Positions 1-10,985 of a stretch of DNA of 64,000 bases are shown here, one piece after another (within the stretch, counting starts at the first letter, position 1; the number at the start of each line of letters is the position of its first letter). The DNA comes from Perca fluviatilis. Lineage: Eukaryota; Chordata; Actinopteri; Perciformes; Percidae. The notes below the pieces were generated by a model, which ran no database searches, was not told the origin of the DNA, and saw only the letters and a program-made list of their open reading frames with translations. The translations under genes were made by a program, and so were the position numbers. The stretch covers positions 11,395,759 through 11,459,758 of the forward strand of contig NC_053118.1 in the NCBI RefSeq assembly GCF_010015445.1, given 5' to 3'.

Positions 1-792
1 CAGAGGTTGCTCTCCAGTGTTTTTGTATTGTACAGTAACATACTGTGTATTTTTTTCATCTTGTGATAGATATGTGCCAAGTATGACAGCTAAATGCATT
101 TTAGCAGTCCTATCTTCTATGTCCAAATTTGCAAGTCAGTGTGCAACACACCTTAATGCCTAAACGATATTATAAGTCGATTTCAAAAGACTTCCAAAAC
201 TACAAATATTTACTAACGCACAGTGGCGGTTTAAATGTGAGGTCCTCTACATATTCAGGCAACATTTATTACATGTAACTTATGGTAAATGTCTCTGTAA
301 AATACTGGTATTTATGTTTATCAAATCCAAGTTATATGATTAAAGGGTTGTTTTTAAGGGAATAGAAAGGTAAATGAATCAGAATGAATTAGTGCTTTAG
401 TGTGTGGGGGGTAGTTCTGTGTTCTATGATGATCACTGATTTGTGGTCAGATGTTACCCTCCTTATTGATCGCTACAGTACATGACAATAAGCCATAATG
501 TTAAACAGAATAAACACCGATTGTGCAGTGAGCCTTCATAAAAAAAAGGACGAAAAGGTAAACATGAGTTATCTGAAGGGAGATGGAGAGCTGTCTATGG
601 GACCTCCTGTAGTCTGATGACACTGACGGGCCCTGACATTGACACAAGCATCAGACAGAGGGGAGGGGGGTGACAAATAATAGGGGAATTAGAAATTAAT
701 GATTCTGCCAGTATGTAAATGGCGATTAAAGGACGAGCAGTGCTCCAGGCTCTCTGGCCCAAACCGCCTCCATTTGTTTGGATAGGAACTGA
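1..792. other. Unique AT-rich noncoding sequence
   Basis: No coding, RNA or clear repeat signal is visible. The first 60 bases hold an ACAGTAACATACTG stretch resembling the ACAGTAA-rich repeat found at 3769-4138, possibly a small relic of it. Confidence 0.5.
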
Positions 793-836
793 CACACATG
801 CACGCACACACACACACACACTCACACACACACACG
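793..836. repeat. (CA)n microsatellite, imperfect
   Basis: An alternating CA tract interrupted by TG and CT steps. It produces spurious cysteine/valine or threonine/histidine ORFs on the two strands. Confidence 0.9.
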
Positions 837-1853
837 TGCTGCATATTGAGGCTGTGACACACATCTATATGGGCATAAAAGAAAATAAATCCACAGCGCC
901 CTGGACCAGATCAGATCAATCGGCTGTAATGGCAGGGCTGATCATTATGTGCTGCTTTTGTTTGTTTAAATGAAGAGTGAGTGTGTCTGCCATATTGAGT
1001 TGAATTAGGCAGTGGAAAACTGTTGCCTGCAGCTTCAAACGCTGGATAGGAGCAGCCATATCAGCCTCTACAGTAAAACACAATGATGGCCTATTTAGAA
1101 ATCAATGTCAAACTTTCATTAGCGAGGTCAACAATGTACATATATTGTCTAACCGCTGTGGGTCAACAAGGCATGTGAGGAAGCTGAAGGAGAGATGTGG
1201 CTTACCCGGTGTTTCCAGTGCAGCACGAAAGATTTAAAGCTATGGATCCTGGATTCAGTCCTCTGTATGGGCCGTTAAGTTTGGAGGGGAATATAGACAC
1301 GTCTATCAAAAATGTGCAGCATCTGGCAATTAGCTGTTTTTTTTTTGAGCTGAGCTCAGAAAAATCCAGCTGGCAGGCTCACTGACAAACAGAGTAAAAA
1401 AAAGCCTGCGTCCTGTCCTCTGATGATGAATGTCCAGCTGCAGAGACTGATGGAGGGTCTCCCTCAAAGAGTTGGTCAGCGCTGACCTAAACTGTCGTAC
1501 ACAAACGCATTCTGCTTTTGCCGTTTGGGTTGAATAGGCGCTAATGAGAGTATTGGACAAACACGTTGGTTATTGAAAAAGAAAATATTGGGTCCATCCA
1601 ATCCTGAGAAGGCGTCAAGAGCAAGGAGAGTTTCACCTGCGGATATAGGAGCTCTGGAGTTATCCCAGTCATTTTCAGGTCTATTGCAGGAAGTCAGGGG
1701 TCCAGTTTGATAGGGTGCTGGCAATACTAGAACCACACAATAAAAAGAAGAATTTTTGCGATCAGATAGATTCTGAACAGCGGCTGACAGAGTCTGATGC
1801 CATTTTGAATGAAGATGTTTGCATGTACGGTGGCTCTGAGTGGTCAAACAACT
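837..1853. other. Noncoding sequence, no recognised element
   Basis: Includes a short block around 1090-1180 (TTAGAAATCAATG, CATTAGCGAGGTCA) that could be regulatory, but nothing firm. The several short ORFs on both strands have no recognisable domain. Confidence 0.4.
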
Positions 1854-1861
1854 CTCTAAAG

Positions 1862-2160
1862 CAGGGATCTTCAGCAGGGGGTCCGGGACCTATAGGGGGT
1901 CCTCAGAGTCAATGCAGGGGGGCCTCCAAATCATTGTTAATTTTTGAAAGTTATTTCAAAAATGTAAAAAGTCTTAAAATGAATCCAACATATAATTAGC
2001 AAATATAAATGCCCACTGCTTACTGGCCTATAGTCAAGGTAGTTACTAAGGCCATCCAAAGATGTGTGCAACATGTATGTTTAACATTAAAACATGATTT
2101 ATAAAATCAAGCCTACAATTATTAGGCTATTTCAATAGCTTAGTATTCTCTGCAAAAAGG

Positions 2161-2198
<38 letters not shown>

Positions 2199-2345
2199 AC
2201 TTCAGGCCGCCCAACATGTTATTGTAGGCCCAGTTTAATATGCAACTTAATTCTATACAATATACAATATATGTAGAAGGGGGTCCCTGCTCCATCTCTC
2301 TTTCAGATAAGGGGTCCTTGGCCTAAAAAACGTTGAAGACCCCTG
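1862..2345 (+). mobile_element. Non-autonomous hAT-type DNA transposon (copy 1)
   Basis: The element begins CAGGGATCTTCAGCAGGGGG and ends in AACGTTGAAGACCCCTG, which are imperfect terminal inverted repeats of the CAGGGGTCTTCAA type. It is flanked by CTCTAAAG (1854-1861) and TTCTAAAG (2346-2353), an 8-bp target duplication with one mismatch, as expected for hAT. A second copy lies at 45467-45918 and shares both ends and interior blocks such as GGCCCAGTTTAATATGCAAC. It has no coding capacity. An (AT)n tract has expanded inside it. Confidence 0.85.
2164..2195. repeat. (AT)n microsatellite inside the hAT copy
   Basis: About 16 TA/AT dinucleotides. The related copy at 45467 lacks this tract, so the expansion came after the copies diverged. 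Confidence 0.9.
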
Positions 2346-2353
2346 TTCTAAAG

Positions 2354-2984
2354 GCTTTTGACAGATGCCAAAAAAAAAAACGGCAGAAAATCAAAGCTAT
2401 TCTGAAAAAACTTGGTTTTCAAACGTGATTGACACATCAGGTTGTATTTATTGTTAAACGAGCAGCAATTTCGGACGAAAAATACAGAATTGTGCAAAGG
2501 CATTTACTTCTAATACTTTTCAGTCATTTCAAAAAGAAGGCAGAAGGTTAAAATGATGATTAAAAGGCTGGAATGGTAGCTCCTGGCCTGGGATTTTATA
2601 ATGTAGTTTGCAGCATTTCCTGTCTTGTACTGAGGTGTTGCCATAGGCTACGACACTGTTATTCCTAAAGGTAAGGATGCTTTTAAATGCATGATCAAAT
2701 TGCAGAGTGGCAACGTAATTTTTTACTTTTTCATTCTCTTTTTTTGTAAACGGTACAAACAAATAAATACATGAATAAAAAAAAAAACATGGAACTTTTA
2801 ATGAAATGAACTGACGTGGGGAAAAAGGAGAGGAGCTCCACCTACCTGAATGGTTTCCAACATTTTAACCATTTTATTGAAAGGGCGTTTTAACGGGATT
2901 TATATTTTGAACAGCAAGTGTTTACTAAACACACGGATGCTCTTGGATTCACCCCCATTATCGAAGTAAAAATCCTCCCCTGAT
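2354..2984. other. Noncoding sequence, no recognised element
   Basis: AT-rich with several poly-A/T runs. No convincing coding frame or TIR pair seen. Confidence 0.4.
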
Positions 2985-3265
2985 CATCCCTCATCATATC
3001 CGACCACCGAGGGCATTAAAATGACAGAGAGTTAATTAATCCATCATGCTGGTTAATTGAAATGATGTATGATAGTCATTTGTTTTCTTTGATCCCTGAG
3101 CTATTCGCGCTGTGTAACTGTATGACTAATTAGTGTGAGAACACTTCTGAAATAATTGGGTGTAATTAATCTGTCAGTAGCGGGGAAAAATGACTGTGTC
3201 TGACAGTTATGACAAATAGCAGCGCTGATATAATTATGTAACTATCAAGACCGCGCAGTCTAACG
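2985..3265. promoter_or_regulatory. Candidate conserved enhancer-like block
   Basis: The block has an unusual density of homeodomain core sites: TTAATTAA at 3032-3039, TTAATTG near 3053, TAATTAG at 3127-3133, AATTAAT within 3161-3170 and TAATTA at 3231-3236. TGACAG-type (TALE/MEIS-like) sites occur at 3023 and 3201, with the reverse form CTGTCAG at 3171-3177. The sequence is non-repetitive and noncoding. Such composition is typical of vertebrate developmental enhancers, but conservation cannot be assessed here, so the call is inference. Confidence 0.4.
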
Positions 3266-3768
3266 AACCCCCCCGCGTGCTGAATGTGATGTAAATTCCA
3301 GTTTGTTTTTGGTTCATTTATTTCTCTTTCTGCTGTTTATACATGTTTCCTTACCTCATTCTGCCACCCAGTCTTTCTTTTATTTTCCGTTCGATTGAGT
3401 GCATTGGATGAGCAGCGGAAACGATGCTATCTGACTCTCTTCTTGTTCTTTTTCCAATGGTTACTATGGTAACCGTGTCAAGTGATTGAGGTCGGGGGTC
3501 AAACTGACCAATAGTGAGTAAATTACATTTCTCTGAATGATTCCCCCTGAGCTGCCATTGAAATCGAGCTCCAGCCCTCTGATGGATACATCTTGTCATT
3601 CACAGTTTAGAAGGCAAGAGGGGAAAGTACAAACATGACACCGCGGGGGGCTCGCCTTGCTCAAACAAAGAGGCTACTGGATGAATAAACACACAAACAC
3701 TCCTACGGCAGAGCCGCGACTTCAAATGCTACACTAGCTTTCAATCACATCTTTTAGTCTAGTATGTG
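3266..3768. other. Noncoding sequence, no recognised element
   Basis: Unique-looking sequence. The reverse-strand ORF at 3351-3599 has no recognisable domain. Confidence 0.4.
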
Positions 3769-4138
3769 CACTGTGAAACTTTTCACCGTACATATACAGT
3801 AATATACTGGCAGCAGCTTTGCCCCAAAACTATTGTTTAAATACAGTACGCATACAGTTTTTTAATTTTAAGGTATTTTACTGTTTCTTACAGCATTATT
3901 TGAATTTACAGTAATACACTGGCTGCAGCGTAATTCCCGCCTTTTCCTTTATTTTCCCAAGATGCATTGGCATAAATTAACAGTAAACACCTGTAATCTG
4001 TAACATTCGCCGATAGTGCTGTAATATTATTATTTTCTCACGGAATGCATTGCCATTTACAGTATGATCCTGTATAACATTAAAACAGTAAGATACTGTG
4101 AGATTTCAGCTGTACATTTACAGCAAAGGTTAACAGTG
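3769..4138. mobile_element. MITE-like element rich in ACAGTAA motifs
   Basis: The left end reads CACTGTGAAACTTT. The right end, on the complement, reads CACTGTTAACCTTT, followed in both arms by GTA-ATRTACAG. The interior repeats ACAGTAA/TTACTGT motifs many times. Inverted ends, about 370 bp length and lack of ORFs point to a non-autonomous DNA transposon. I could not define a clean target duplication. Confidence 0.6.
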
Positions 4139-4169
4139 TGTATTGTACTTCATTTTAAAAGTGGAAATG

Positions 4170-4665
4170 TCAACTTGGAAACAAAGGAACACAGGAACAA
4201 ATCTTGCACTCTGCTCTTGCTATAGCATCACCTTTTATTTCCAAAAAAACTAACGTTTCGGTCCCTCATCAAGAGTATTTCAAACAACATGGAATGGATG
4301 GATGTATTTGCACACACGGAAACATGAATCCAAGTATTGTTAGAGGTTGAGTTGCAACAAGTTAAAACATTTGTTTGAGTCACTGTATATTCCTGATATG
4401 TACCTATATGAAATTGTAGTATGTAGTATTGCAATTGAATTGGGATGTTGTGTTGAGAGATACTCCCATTGATAAGTGATTGTCTATTGTCCCACACCTG
4501 GGGACACAGAATGGGAGGGGCGAAAAGTATTTAAGCCCGGTTATGTTTGTTGTCTAAAATACTCTTGATGAAGATCCGGAGGGACCAAAACGTAAATTTT
4601 TTGTAAATAATGTGATCCTATAGCAAGAGCAGAGTGCGGGATTGGTTCCTTTGTTTGCAAGTTGA
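4170..4665. mobile_element. Long-TIR element with hammerhead-like motif in both arms
   Basis: Left arm 4170-4290 and right arm 4543-4665 are inverted copies of about 122 bp sharing GCACTCTGCTCTTGCTATAG, CAACTTG-AAACAAAGGAAC and CAAGAGTATTT. The arms surround about 250 bp of spacer. Each arm holds a CTTGATGA...GGGACC-AAACG block (4557-4593 on the plus strand; complement of 4250-4280). The compact structure suggests a foldback or MITE element; the family is not recognised. The reverse-strand ORF at 4228-4497 is a by-product. Confidence 0.7.
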
Positions 4666-5154
4666 TGTTATCTTTCAACGCACCTTCAGAAAAGTGAAGA
4701 TGTCACAATGAAACGAAGGAGCTCCTGGAGTGAGATCCGTGTCTCTGTGACCCCACTCCCAGCGGTTTATTAAGGCCACACAAAGAGCACAAAATAACAA
4801 AAATTACTAAGTTCCCTCCTCTACAAACACCCGTCTGTAGGTCATTGGTTTGTCTGAACCAAAGCTCACACAATCCCTCAGCCAGAGTTCAAGTGCTGAC
4901 GCTCGCCCTCATCTTCCTCCTTCCTCCCCCAGTCCTCAGAGACCAGCCCGATGCTGCGGCGTCGGACGAACAACAGAGGAAAGAAGGAGATAAAAACACA
5001 AACGATTGTGATTTATTGCTTATTGTGTACCACAGAGTGGAGAAGAGGTGGAAAAAAAAAACATGGAACGAAATCCATTGCAAATTGAATTGTCTTTGTT
5101 TGAACCGGGCCTGCTTCAGAAGGAAAATAGAAAATGACAATGGCGCCATAATCC
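4666..5154. other. Noncoding sequence, no recognised element
   Basis: ORFs on both strands (4845-5192 plus, 4889-5149 minus) overlap each other and lack recognisable domains. They are treated as chance ORFs. Confidence 0.4.
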
Positions 5155-5400
5155 ACGGCGAGCTGTCCGAGGGGCTGATAAGCCATCGGTGAAGGAGCTG
5201 ATCGATACTAACTATTAATTTCTGAAATTATCTCCACATTGATCCAGGAACGAGTGCCAGCAAGGCAGGGGCACACTGGCCTCAATACAATAATTATATA
5301 AAGGGTTACAAGCTCATCGTCCCAACCAATAAAGCCTGTCAGCAGCACCAGGCACGGTGAAACCCCATAATCCATCAGCACATTGGCCCCTGACCTGTGG
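5155..5400. promoter_or_regulatory. Possible CNE-like block
   Basis: Non-repetitive, moderately GC-balanced sequence with closely packed motifs (CTATTAATTTCTGAAATTAT, CAATAATTATATAAAG, CCTGTCAGCAGCACC, GGCCCCTGACCTGTGGG). It resembles vertebrate conserved noncoding elements in texture only. Confidence 0.25.
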
Positions 5401-6313
5401 GCTTGGAGGCTTCCGTGAGCCTCTATAAAAGTTGCTTACGAAAAGGACACAATTGCTGGATATACCTCAATGGGCAGAGGTGGTAGAGTAGATCTGTGGT
5501 GTCAGTTGACCTGTTATTTGGGCCTGGTTATTGCATGGACCTCTGCTCATAACACTGGGAAGAGGAAAAACTCACTTCTCCTCTATCAGGTGTCCTTCAC
5601 CCAGAAAACCTGCACTTTTTATCAACAGTTTGTTGGCTTTGCTTGCACTCTAAATACAAATGTTATTAATAATCTGCTGCAAAAGGCAGCTTTGTATGCA
5701 AGTGGCATTGACCATGCTGTCATTAGAAATACGTTTCTTTAAATTGAGTGAATCTTCATGGACACTCCTCTCTGTTTCTACCCCCACTTTAGGCTGATAA
5801 AGTATTTTTACGTATAAATCTTGCCGGGTGAAGCTTTAAGATTGCTTGGAGTAATCTGTGGAATTATCAAAATGAAATGAATATTCAAGCCACCTGGCAT
5901 GGCTCAAGATGAAACACTCACATGCAAAATAATAAGAGACCTGCCATCTGTCTGTATCGCAAAGCATTTATGCACGATTAGAGACATACAGTATATACCA
6001 ACTAAAAGGGTGAATGCAAAATCCCTAATACTTCATTTGATCTTGATAATGCAGATAGCTACCCGTGTTTTAATGAGCAATCTATATGCAGATACAGTTT
6101 ACAGGTCAAGTATGACAAACTGGATATTTTTTGAGGAACAATGACTACAACATTGGACCCTTTTCAAGTAGGAGCCAGGGTAGAGGACCTATGTCCCTGG
6201 TTATCTTAATAGACTAATTGATCGACTATTGAAGAGGCACGTTCCTCTGAGCATCACCGAGACAGCCCGGCTCCAATCAGACAGGCATGTGTTATCAAAC
6301 TGGGAAGTCAATT

Positions 6314-6314
<1 letters not shown>
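5401..6314. other. Noncoding sequence, no recognised element
   Basis: Nothing definite. A short palindromic-looking AGACTAATTGATCGACTATT block near 6210 could be part of a regulatory element. Confidence 0.4.

Positions 6315-6346
<32 letters not shown>
6315..6346. repeat. (GA)n microsatellite
   Basis: Perfect alternating GA tract of about 16 units followed by a short G run. Confidence 0.9.
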
Positions 6347-6348
<2 letters not shown>

Positions 6349-7190
6349 ACAGAGGGACTGGCTCCAAGCTGTCAGCAGACTGGTTCTCACAGAGGGAAGT
6401 AGGTTTCAGAGACTTAGTCCAGGCTACAGACATACAGGAGTCAATGTTTCAGTGCTGGATGATGGAATATACACTGCTATGTAACCTTGCCTCTGTCAAA
6501 CGCCAACTGCTACCTGGCTCAAAGTCACAGTCTCCAGCAGATTGATGTCTTTTTTGCTCCGACCTATGATGGAGATGGCCACTAAATAAAAGCTTTCATT
6601 GTGGATGTTTGATATGTCAGTCTGTCTGGTCGAAATGTGTGCAAAAGTACAAAAATACATTGGCATCCTTAACAACAGTGTTGAGCACGTTACGTATTTG
6701 TATCAATTACTCATTGCATAGTTTAGCATGTTATTAATTGAAAAAGCAATCACATTACTTTACTAATAACTCAACAGCAAAAACTCAGCACAGCTCCGTC
6801 AAAAGAGGCATACATTGCCAGTGTGCATTTGCCCTATAGGATTACATCGCAGCCCGGTTTGCGGCTGCTGGTTACGGCATATTCGCTCAATACTGGACCA
6901 ATTTGAAAGATTCTTGTCCACATCAGTCACACAAATGCATGGGAAAATAGGGTCCAGGTTGAAAACTACTGAAATTACCCTATAAGCAACAATGGTTGTC
7001 TATGGCATGCAAGAGTTTGCTGTAAGTCAAGTTTGATTACCTGCAGCCTGAGCAAAAGTGCCGGTAATGGCACAGTAGGTGGTGCCTACAGAATAAATAA
7101 CGTTGCTGACTGTTCAAAGCCACCTTCCCGATATGTAATGTTAGCTAAACTAGCTAGCATTAGCTAACTTCATGGCATTTTTCAACTCAA
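6347..7190. other. Mostly unrecognised sequence, possible old repeats
   Basis: 6880-7180 has the feel of a degraded interspersed repeat (AAATAGGGTCCAGG, GCTAGCATTAGCTAAC), but no terminal repeats could be matched. Confidence 0.3.
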
Positions 7191-7695
7191 CAGTGGTGGA
7201 AAGTAGTACTAGTTTTTGCTACTTATTTGCTACACTTTCTTTTCTACTTTTTACTTACTTATACTTCTACTCCACAACATCTTAGAGGCAAATATTGTAT
7301 TTTTAACTCAACTACAGAAGAGGTTTAGGAGCACATGTGAAAAATGTTTGAAATTCAAAATTCTGACTTCTGACTAAACTCTGAATTCTGATTTTACACT
7401 CAAAGTCAGTATTCTGACTTAAACTCACAACTCAAATATATTTTTCACATGTGGCCCTAATCCTCTTCCTTATGTATCTGACAGCTTTAGTGACTATACT
7501 TCCGACATTCAGATTAAGGATACAAAATAAAAACAATTATATTATTATATGGGCTAAATGAGGCTTTTTTGTATCCCTATGGGGGGGAATTCACAAGCTA
7601 CCCAGCGGTAGGTAAAGTAATACATAAAGTATATACTGTATAAATAAATTTAAATTGGCTCCACATTTCCAGCTGCAACATCAGAGCATACATGT
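7191..7695 (-). mobile_element. hAT-type CAGTGGTGG element (copy A), interrupted
   Basis: Starts CAGTGGTGGAAAGTAGTACT and continues with ATACTTCTACTCCACA, TATCTGACAGCTTTAG and GGCTCCACATTTCCAGCTGC, all diagnostic of the family also seen at 11615, 15278, 48339, 53819 and 60721. The internal sequence is split at 7317-7471 by another element. The far end is missing, so this is a 3'-truncated copy. Confidence 0.7.
7317..7471. mobile_element. Small MITE nested in hAT copy A
   Basis: About 155 bp with imperfect inverted ends: AAGAGGTTTAGGAGCACATGT on the left, and AAGAGGATTAGGGCCACATG on the complement of the right end. The interior repeats AATTCTGACT-like blocks. Host sequence resumes at TGTATCTGACAGCTTTAG, matching the position where uninterrupted family members continue. 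Confidence 0.7.
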
Positions 7696-8040
7696 ACAGT
7701 ATGGAGACAACTAGTTTGAACTGCTGAAAGGTTGATGACAATATTCACTGTGTACATGCCCAAAAGCTTTTATTCCAAAACCCAACTTCCTTCTGTCCCT
7801 GTGATTTTACACTCCATAGTACAACCACACTGTTGTGTTCATGTTTCCTGTGAAGACCGCTTTCCTCACATTGGATTTACAGTAGCATCATCTCAACTGT
7901 GAAGGAGACAAAGGCCACACACAGAACTCTTATGTTTTGGATGGCTTATGAGTTCAGTACAGTTTTATGGAAAAGTTTATCCCGTGAAATGTACATTTTT
8001 TTTTTTTCCACAAACAGGCATCATTGTACATTCCACATCG
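7696..8040. other. Noncoding sequence, no recognised element
   Basis: Poly-T runs near 8000 precede the SINE. Nothing else recognised. Confidence 0.4.
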
Positions 8041-8048
8041 ACTGTATG

Positions 8049-8265
8049 TTGTTGTTTTTTTTTTGCTTTTTTTTTGTTGTTTTAAGATATTTTGGGGGGC
8101 ATTTTTAGGCCTTTATGTCCACAGTACAGATGAAGACATGAAAGAGGAGAGAGAGAGGGGGAATGACATGCAGCAAAGGTCGGAGCTGAACCCGCGGCCG
8201 CTGCGTCGAGGAGTAAACCTCTATACATGTGCGCCTGCTCCACCAACTGAGCTAACCCGGCCACT
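8049..8265 (-). mobile_element. tRNA-derived SINE, reverse orientation
   Basis: On the minus strand the head (from about 8264) reads GGCCGGGTTAGCTCAGTTGG, an A-box, then about 45 bp later GGGTTCAGCTCC, a B-box, both parts of the internal RNA polymerase III promoter. The body continues through a CT-rich stretch to an A-rich tail (T runs at 8055-8078 on the plus strand). The element is flanked by an exact 8-bp duplication, ACTGTATG, at 8041-8048 and 8266-8273. It is a retroposed SINE, not a functional tRNA gene. Confidence 0.9.
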
Positions 8266-8273
8266 ACTGTATG

Positions 8274-9029
8274 GGTTTTAATTAAGTCTTTTGTGGCTAT
8301 ATAGTTAACTACATCTGTCGTAACCAAAGGTTTGATGTTGACAAGAGCACTTTCCGGTTTGAATCACCACTCCTATTTTAAGCTCCACTTTCATGAGGCT
8401 TAGGTTTAAACATTTCAAACTCTTTACTATCTCATCACACAAGCCTGACTTCCTGACAGCTGACCCGCAACATATATCAAGACTATGTTTTGTCTTTCAG
8501 ATTTGTTTGAAATGCAGAGGAAAAAGAGAGTTTCAGCCAGCATGTCTGAGCTGACAAAGAAAAGAAAGAAAAGAAAGTGCCACGTACAAAAACGGAAAGA
8601 TCAGCAACACACAAGTCTAATGAAAAAGATGCCACCGTACTGCTCATGCTGTGTGATGGACAAGTGACGAGCAGAAAGTGCGCTGTGCACACACCTTAAT
8701 AATGAGCTTTACCCAAAATGTGAAACATAAACAAATAAAAAATGATGTATTGTACTGATTGCCACTTTAAAGATAAGGAGAAACGCTGATCCGAACCAGC
8801 CTGCCTCAAATGGTAGATATAGTGGATGTATTCTTTGTTATTCATAGTGGATGTATTCTTTGTTATTCAGACATGTAACATCCTTTGGAACTTGCATCTG
8901 TTATCTCCTCTCGTTGGAGCATTGGGGTCCTCTCTAAGGGGTGAAGATTACCCTTAATGTGTATTCTAAATGCACTCGTAATTGCATTAGTGATCATTTT
9001 AGATACAGCGACTAAATAGCTCTTTTCAC
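8274..9029. other. Noncoding sequence with a 25-bp tandem duplication
   Basis: The only clear feature is a tandem pair of 25-bp units beginning ATAGTGGATG at 8819-8843 and 8844-8868. A pyrimidine tract plus AG near 8499 resembles a splice acceptor, but no supported exon follows. Confidence 0.4.
8819..8868. repeat. Exact tandem duplication, 2 x 25 bp
   Basis: Two identical adjacent units starting ATAGTGGATGTATTC. Perfect identity suggests a recent slippage or repair event. Confidence 0.85.
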
Positions 9030-9260
9030 AAAGAGGATGTAATAAATATTGAAAGGACGCACCGAGGCTTTATCCACCATTTTACTTAATTGCTTCAGAC
9101 TGTGTGACAATGGCGGGTTACTGGACTGTGGCGGACGAGCATTTCACCACAAGACAAACAGAGGATGTATCTATTATCTGAGCTGCATGGAGGTCGTCGA
9201 CCTGCGACAAGCGAAGGGGCCGGACACATTAGAGATCATGTGCAATTTAATTCTTCGCAC
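9030..9260. promoter_or_regulatory. Possible CNE-like block
   Basis: Non-repetitive block with motifs TTACTTAATTGCTTC, GGAGGTCGTCGACCTGC and ATGTGCAATTTAATTC. Two overlapping short ORFs in different frames show no domain. The regulatory reading is weak and rests on texture. Confidence 0.25.
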
Positions 9261-9578
9261 AAAATAAAAGGAAAAGGATGGACAGAGAGGCAGCGCCACA
9301 AAAGGGGCCAGAAGAATGGATGGCCGTCTCAGGACAGGCCCGTCCCCAAAGGATCCTGGGCATTTTCTTCCTCAAGCCACTCAAAGCCATCGCGCTGTGC
9401 CTGATTCCACTCACTCCTCTGACACTTGTATTAATGGCATTTTGGCCTGGGACTGTAGATGCTGAAAAGCGATTGTGCAGAAGCAGCTGTGTCTCTCTCA
9501 CTCCCTCTTTCTCTCTCATACTTCACTAGTGTCTCTTTTACTGACTTCTCTATGCTTTCTTAGCCCTTCTCTGTCCAG
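9261..9578. other. Noncoding sequence, no recognised element
   Basis: Three overlapping ORFs across both strands, none with a recognisable domain. Confidence 0.35.
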
Positions 9579-9626
9579 TCCCCCCCCCCCCCCACACACA
9601 TGCACACACACACACACACAGACACA
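9579..9626. repeat. Poly-C run followed by (CA)n
   Basis: About 14 Cs followed by an imperfect CA tract. It makes a spurious proline/threonine/histidine ORF. Confidence 0.9.
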
Positions 9627-10580
9627 CCATCTCTATTCTCTATCCATTCGTTCAGTCATTACTGGTCAGTGTCAGCACTTGAAAACTGTTGTGCTTGCCG
9701 AGCCGGTGTCATCACAAGTGGAATTAACCATTTTCCCTGTGCCTGATTGCAAGACGCCCAACTCATTCCAGCACTCCTATACACTCCATCAAGATCCACT
9801 GACAGAGAGAAAGCCTACTGGCTTCTATTAAAAGCATGATATAACAGTAAATGTTTGCCAGTCTGTGGGGGGCTCTGCAGATCTTCGATCGAAAGGCAAA
9901 AAACCCAGAATATCACAATTTAGTATTGTCACCTTCGAGGATAAAAAATATTGATGTTATATGTGAGGAAATAACATTTGGAGCTACTCATAGGCCCACT
10001 GAGTATTGCCGCAGTCATTACCCTTGATAGGTTATGACTAAGGAGCAAAGCTTTATTGTTAATCCCAGTTGGGCACAGTTAAATAACATATAATCAGTCA
10101 TCCTCAGGTACAAGCGAGATAGGTCAGATGCAGAGAGGCATAAGGCCAATGATAGCATCCACCAGATTTGTCTTGATCTGAAGGGATAACATGCTAAACT
10201 ATATATGGGCCACCTCAAATAAACTCAGCTTACTATGTAAGATGATGAATGTAATTCCTTGCAGAAAAAAAAAAAATCATAATCGCGGATGGGATTAAAA
10301 TCTTAATATCTTGTATTTAGGCCTTCAGTGGGAGTAATCTGATGTCTGATCTGCCTGGTACATATCTTGAGACGTTTACTGGAGATCATGAAATTGCATG
10401 AGTAATACAATACAAATCTGCTTCTTTTTTTTTTTTTCTATTTTTTTTTATTCATTTCTTCCCAGAAGATTACAAGATTTGCAGAGATTTGATCTGACCC
10501 TCTACATCCGTTGTATGTGCATGGCCTTGACATAAAGTCAAAATGAGAAGTTTAAATAAACATTACCACCCGGATCAGCT
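9627..10580. other. Noncoding sequence, no recognised element
   Basis: Unique-looking AT-rich sequence with poly-T near 10425-10450. Nothing else recognised. Confidence 0.4.
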
Positions 10581-10615
10581 TTTTTTTTCTTTTTCTTTCT
10601 TTCTTTCTTTCTTTC
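10581..10615. repeat. Poly-T and (CTTT)n simple repeat
   Basis: T run grading into a CTTT tetranucleotide tract. Confidence 0.85.
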
Positions 10616-10739
10616 ACAGCTAGTGCTTGGGAATAGATGTAATGCTCATATAGTCCGACGCCAGAGAGAAAAAAACAGGAATACAAGGGACTCTCAGTTA
10701 ATGTATCATCATCTGAGTGGGTTTGGATTGGAGTTATTA

Positions 10740-10985
10740 GAGTATTTCACTTCATTGCATGACCTCCTGTTCCTCCTCAGATCATGAATCCTATTCATTA
10801 CCCAGTCCTTCTGGAGTGCCCGCCTTTATAATATTACTCAATTTATATTCTGAAGCGGGCTCCTGGGAGAGCGATCAGCGCTCCGAAACAGCGACCCCCC
10901 CTATAACCCAATCACAATATTTAAAGGGCAGCAAAGAGCTTTTTAATGCGCGTCGTAGATAACCATTTAAAGTGGATTGCTTTGG
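10740..10985. promoter_or_regulatory. Possible CNE-like block
   Basis: Compact non-repetitive block with ATCATGAATCCTATTCATTA, CTTTATAATATTACTCAA, CCCAATCACAATATTTAAAG and CATTTAAAGTGGATTGC. Motif packing resembles developmental enhancers. Conservation is untested. Confidence 0.3.

Noticed and set aside
8200..8265. Possible tRNA gene on the minus strand
   Set aside because: A- and B-boxes are present, but the body, A-rich tail and 8-bp duplication show a SINE.
8485..8667. Possible terminal exon after a TTTTGTCTTTCAG acceptor-like site
   Set aside because: The peptide is lysine-rich low complexity without a domain, and there is no upstream exon or poly(A) context.
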